Assembly (NCBI RefSeq): GCF_023913735.1
Contig: NZ_JAMXBH010000004.1
Location: 124,001-188,000 of the forward strand
DNA: 64,000 bases
Direction: 5' to 3'
DNA from: Pseudarthrobacter raffinosi
Lineage (GTDB): Bacteria; Actinomycetota; Actinomycetes; Actinomycetales; Micrococcaceae
Positions within the stretch are counted from its first letter, which is position 1, and the number at the start of each line of letters is the position of its first letter. Shown piece by piece: positions 61,140-64,000 of this stretch. A program made the translations under genes and the position numbers. The notes beneath the pieces were generated by a model. That model saw only the letters and a list, made by a program, of their open reading frames with translations, did not search any database and was not told the DNA's origin.

Positions 61140-61308
61140 GGCTAAAGTCTACCGGGCGAAGCCCCGCCGACCCCGCAAGGGTCCCGCGGCCGGCCCCAGC
61201 GTTGGCCGCCGGCCGCGCATCGGATCAGCCCTTCCTCAGTTTGCCGCGGACCAGATCGAGCAGCAGTTCATCGGTGAGCCGGGCGGCGCGGCCGGGCGTG
61301 CCGAAAAC

Positions 61309-62277
61309 TCAGTCGTCGAAGGGCTTGAACTGCTCCACTGCCACGATGCGGCGCCTGTTGTCGATGGCCACGTGGCACACCACCAGCTCACCGGGGGACA
61401 GGTAAGGGTCGGCGTCCGGCAGGAGCGCGCGCACGCGGCCAGGCATGTGCTTGGCCAGCTGGCCCAGGATGGTGGGCAGTGCGGGACGGTGCGTGCAGAC
61501 GGCGACGGGCCGTGCCTTCTCCAGGAGCGACTCAATGGCGGCAGCGGTTTTTTTGGGGGTCCGGGCGTGCCGGTGTTCCGTCAGCGATTCCACCAGTTTG
61601 ACCTTGGCCCCTGTTGCCCTCAGGTATGGCGCCACGGTTGACACGCAGCGCCGCCAGGGACTCGTCACCACGCGCGGCGGCTTCCAGGCCTGCAGCAGCC
61701 GGCTGACGGCCTGCGCCTGCCTGATTCCCGTCGCGGCCAGGGGCCGTTCGCCCTCGGCTTTGGACCAGGACGAGCGGGGCTTGGCCTTTGCATGCCGCAC
61801 CACAATCAGCGGCCATGTGTTGAGGTCACCCCGGCCATGGGCTGCCCGCAGGTACTCCAAGGGAACGACGTCGGTCGGATTGGACAGCAGCCCCGCGGCC
61901 GTTTCAGGGGCGCACCACACCACGCGGTCCACCTCCTTGCCGTCGGGAACGAGGCGGGCCCCGTTGACGTGGACCGCCCAATAGTGGACCACCTTCAGTC
62001 CAGTCGCCACCCGGTAGTGGATCGGCGGCAGCGGAATGCCCAGGGGCGCATCAAGTCCGATCTCCTCGTGCACCTCACGGGCCGCGCATTCGGGAAGGGT
62101 CTCACCGGCGTCGATCTTGCCCTTGGGCCAGGACCAGTCGTCATACCGCGGACGATGGATCAGCAGGACTTCGAGACCTTCGGAGTTGATACGCCAAGGC
62201 AGTGCCCCGGCTGCGACGACGGCGATTGCCTCGCCGGGATGTTCTGTTTGGTCTGCTACGAGGATGTCGCCCGCCAA
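61309..62277 (-). CDS. Nudix hydrolase/histidine phosphatase fusion (MutT1-like)
   Basis: A 322-residue two-domain protein. Residues about 15-140 form a Nudix domain with the box GKIDAGETLPECAAREVHEEIG; residues about 170-310 form a histidine phosphatase domain (IVVRHAKAKPRSSW). This is the layout of mycobacterial MutT1, which cleans 8-oxo-dGTP and diadenosine polyphosphates. MutT1 is also next to ppk in mycobacteria. It starts with TTG 62277, 10 bp after the ppk stop. Confidence 0.9.
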   Translation of the reverse strand: MAGDILVADQTEHPGEAIAVVAAGALPWRINSEGLEVLLIHRPRYDDWSWPKGKIDAGETLPECAAREVHEEIGLDAPLGIPLPPIHYRVATGLKVVHYWAVHVNGARLVPDGKEVDRVVWCAPETAAGLLSNPTDVVPLEYLRAAHGRGDLNTWPLIVVRHAKAKPRSSWSKAEGERPLAATGIRQAQAVSRLLQAWKPPRVVTSPWRRCVSTVAPYLRATGAKVKLVESLTEHRHARTPKKTAAAIESLLEKARPVAVCTHRPALPTILGQLAKHMPGRVRALLPDADPYLSPGELVVCHVAIDNRRRIVAVEQFKPFDD

Positions 62278-62287
62278 CGCCGTAGCC

Positions 62288-64000
62288 CTACCGACGGCTC
62301 AGGCTGCGCTGGCGGGTGCGCGAGGCCAGCAGCCAGGACTGGATGTCGTCGAGGTGGCTGCCGTCGTCGGCAATGTGGTGCCGGTTCCACAGGCCCTGGT
62401 TATCCAGATGCCAGCTGGCTGTCTCCGGATCCATGTAGCGGCGCAGCAGGTTAAGGACGTAGCTGATGTCGTCGGGATTGGACAGCTGGACCAGGGCCTC
62501 GACCCTGCGGTCCAGGTTCCGGTGCATCATGTCCGCCGAGCCGATGTAAACCACAGGATCGCCGCCGTTGGCAAAGGCGAACACCCGGGAGTGTTCCAGG
62601 AATCGGCCCAGCACGGAGCGCACCGTGATGTTGTCGCTGAGGCCCGGAACGCCGGGACGCAGCGAGCAGATGCCGCGCACAACGACGTCAACCATCACGC
62701 CGGCCTGGGACGCGCGGTAAAGGGAGTCGATGATGGCTTCATCCACCATGGAGTTGACCTTGATCTGCACCCTTGCGGCCAGCCCGGCCCTGGCGTTGCG
62801 GATCTCGGTCTCGATGCGGTCGATCAGCCCGGAGCGGACGGAGCGCGGAGCCACCAGGAGCCGCTTGAACGTTGACTTCGGAGCATAGCCGGAGAGCTGG
62901 TTGAACAGTTTGGAAAGGTCCTCGCCTACCTGGTCATTGGCGGTCAGCAGGCCAAGGTCCTCGTAGTAGCGGGCCGTGCGGGGATGGTAGTTGCCGGTGC
63001 CGATGTGGCAGTAGCGGCGCAGCCCGTCCACTTCCTGGCGGACCACCAGCGACAGCTTGCAGTGGGTTTTCAGGCCCACGATGCCGTAGACCACATGCAC
63101 GCCCGCCTGTTCCAGCTTGCGGGCCCAGGAGATGTTGGCCTGCTCGTCGAACCGGGCCTTGATCTCCACGAGGGCCAGCACCTGCTTGCCGGCCTCTGCG
63201 GCATCGATCAGGGCGTCAACGATGGGGGAGTCGCCCGAGGTCCGGTACAGGGTCTGCTTGATGGCCTGGACCTTGGGGTCCGCGGCCGCCTGTTCCAGGA
63301 ACGCCTGCACGGAGGTGGAGAAGGAGTCGTACGGGTGGTGGAGCAGGATGTCGCGGCGGCGCATGGCCGAGAAAACGTTGGCGGCCTTGGACGTCTCGGA
63401 CTCGTTGAGGAATCGGGACGTGTGCGGCATGTGCTTGGGGTAATGAAGGTCGGCACGGTCAATTCCGGCAATGACGGACAGGCCGCGGAGGTCCAACGGA
63501 GCCGGGAGCGAGTACACCTCGGACTCTTCCACTCCGAGCTCACGGATGAGCAGGGCCCGGATGTTCGGGTTGATGTCGTGGGTGACTTCGAGGCGGACGG
63601 GAGGGCCGAACCGGCGGCGCAGCAGTTCCTTCTCCAGCGCCTGCAGGAGGTTCTCGGCGTCGTCCTCTTCCACTTCGAGGTCCTCGTTGCGCGTGACGCG
63701 GAAGATGTGGTGTTCCAGGACTTCCATGCCGGCGAAGAGCTTGTCCAGGTGGACGGCGATGACTTCCTCAAGCGCGATGAAACGCGCCACGCGTCCCGCC
63801 ACGGCCCCGGCCCGCGGACCGTCGATGGAGATCAGGCGGGGAAGCTGGTCCGGAACCTTGAGGCGGGCGAACAGTTCCTTGTCGCTCACGGGGTTGCGGA
63901 CCACGACGGCCAGGTTGAGGGAGAGCCCCGAAATGTAGGGGAACGGGTGTGCCGGGTCCACGGCCAGCGGCGTCAGGATCGGGAAGACCTTTTCGGCGAA
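62288..64000 (-). CDS. ppk: Polyphosphate kinase 1, N terminus outside window
   Basis: The frame is open from TGA 62288 through the right edge, so 571 C-terminal codons are visible. The PPK1 order is clear: [20 protein letters not shown], the HPYDSFS motif, the phosphohistidine region [15 protein letters not shown] and [20 protein letters not shown]. It polymerises polyphosphate from ATP. The adjacent MutT1-like gene is probably cotranscribed. Confidence 0.95.
   Translation of the reverse strand, partial: FAEKVFPILTPLAVDPAHPFPYISGLSLNLAVVVRNPVSDKELFARLKVPDQLPRLISIDGPRAGAVAGRVARFIALEEVIAVHLDKLFAGMEVLEHHIFRVTRNEDLEVEEDDAENLLQALEKELLRRRFGPPVRLEVTHDINPNIRALLIRELGVEESEVYSLPAPLDLRGLSVIAGIDRADLHYPKHMPHTSRFLNESETSKAANVFSAMRRRDILLHHPYDSFSTSVQAFLEQAAADPKVQAIKQTLYRTSGDSPIVDALIDAAEAGKQVLALVEIKARFDEQANISWARKLEQAGVHVVYGIVGLKTHCKLSLVVRQEVDGLRRYCHIGTGNYHPRTARYYEDLGLLTANDQVGEDLSKLFNQLSGYAPKSTFKRLLVAPRSVRSGLIDRIETEIRNARAGLAARVQIKVNSMVDEAIIDSLYRASQAGVMVDVVVRGICSLRPGVPGLSDNITVRSVLGRFLEHSRVFAFANGGDPVVYIGSADMMHRNLDRRVEALVQLSNPDDISYVLNLLRRYMDPETASWHLDNQGLWNRHHIADDGSHLDDIQSWLLASRTRQRSLSRR

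Overview
The window is 64 kb of GC-rich DNA with dense, short-spaced genes, many GTG and TTG starts and 4-bp ATGA or GTGA gene overlaps. The protein set points to an Arthrobacter or Pseudarthrobacter-like member of the Micrococcaceae (Actinobacteria). Supporting traits are a single-cysteine, mycothiol-type arsenate reductase, a CmtR-like metal sensor, a MutT1-like Nudix/phosphatase fusion beside ppk, the HadA/HadB-like pair near murB, and chromosomal REP-like repeats.

Layout. 1-9 kb: a truncated hypothetical gene, a CBS-pair protein, a LysM protein, a potassium channel, a thioesterase, an ABC exporter pair, thioredoxin, a monooxygenase-fold protein, an acyl-CoA synthetase and a SnoaL-like protein. 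9-14 kb: a LuxR regulator, a DrrAB-type exporter whose permease is frameshifted, an AlkA-like glycosylase and a VOC protein. 14-19 kb: reverse transsulfuration-type genes (cystathionine beta-synthase and a gamma-synthase/lyase), then an HxlR regulator with an MFS pump. 19-23 kb: a GH2 beta-galactosidase preceded by the 3' stub of a deleted sugar-ABC permease, with a divergent TetR gene. 23-28.5 kb: acyl-CoA dehydrogenase, an APC permease with YgiC-like and YgiB-like genes, and a MOSC protein. 28.5-34 kb: a DEAD-box helicase with a long leader, tRNA-Thr, tRNA-Met, a YidC paralog, a DHFR-like reductase and an NAD(P)-binding protein. 34-41.4 kb: a ROK-regulated alpha-glucoside ABC importer with alpha-glucosidase, then an aldo/keto reductase.

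41.4-49.9 kb is the most distinctive part, a metal and arsenic resistance island. The minus strand carries a CmtR-like sensor, a CDF transporter, a DF-family thioredoxin-fold protein, a 51-residue zinc ribbon, an ArsR repressor, a wrecked GNAT gene and an aquaporin. The plus strand carries an ArsR-ArsC fusion, a thioredoxin-type ArsC, a thioredoxin reductase, an overlooked 23-residue Cys-rich peptide, an ArsO-like flavoprotein, an ArsC with an N-terminal helical domain and a single-cysteine ArsC. No ArsB, Acr3 or ArsA is present, so arsenite exit probably depends on the aquaporin. The same dyad (ATATTGA-N6-TCAATAT) lies before the arsR gene and before the arsC operon.

50-64 kb returns to ordinary chromosomal genes: a CitE-like lyase, a DUF2797 protein, a small membrane protein, the HadA/HadB-like pair, an MFS transporter, murB, an AlkZ-like winged-helix protein, an AbiEi/Vsr-like protein, asd, folA, thyA, the Nudix-phosphatase fusion and ppk, which runs off the right edge.

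Two general points. Several genes carry apparent single-base frameshifts or lost stops (near 4070, 11640, 35400 and 43540), which could be true decay or sequence errors. Convergent gene pairs are repeatedly separated by long inverted repeats of 16-27 bp arms that look like bidirectional terminators.
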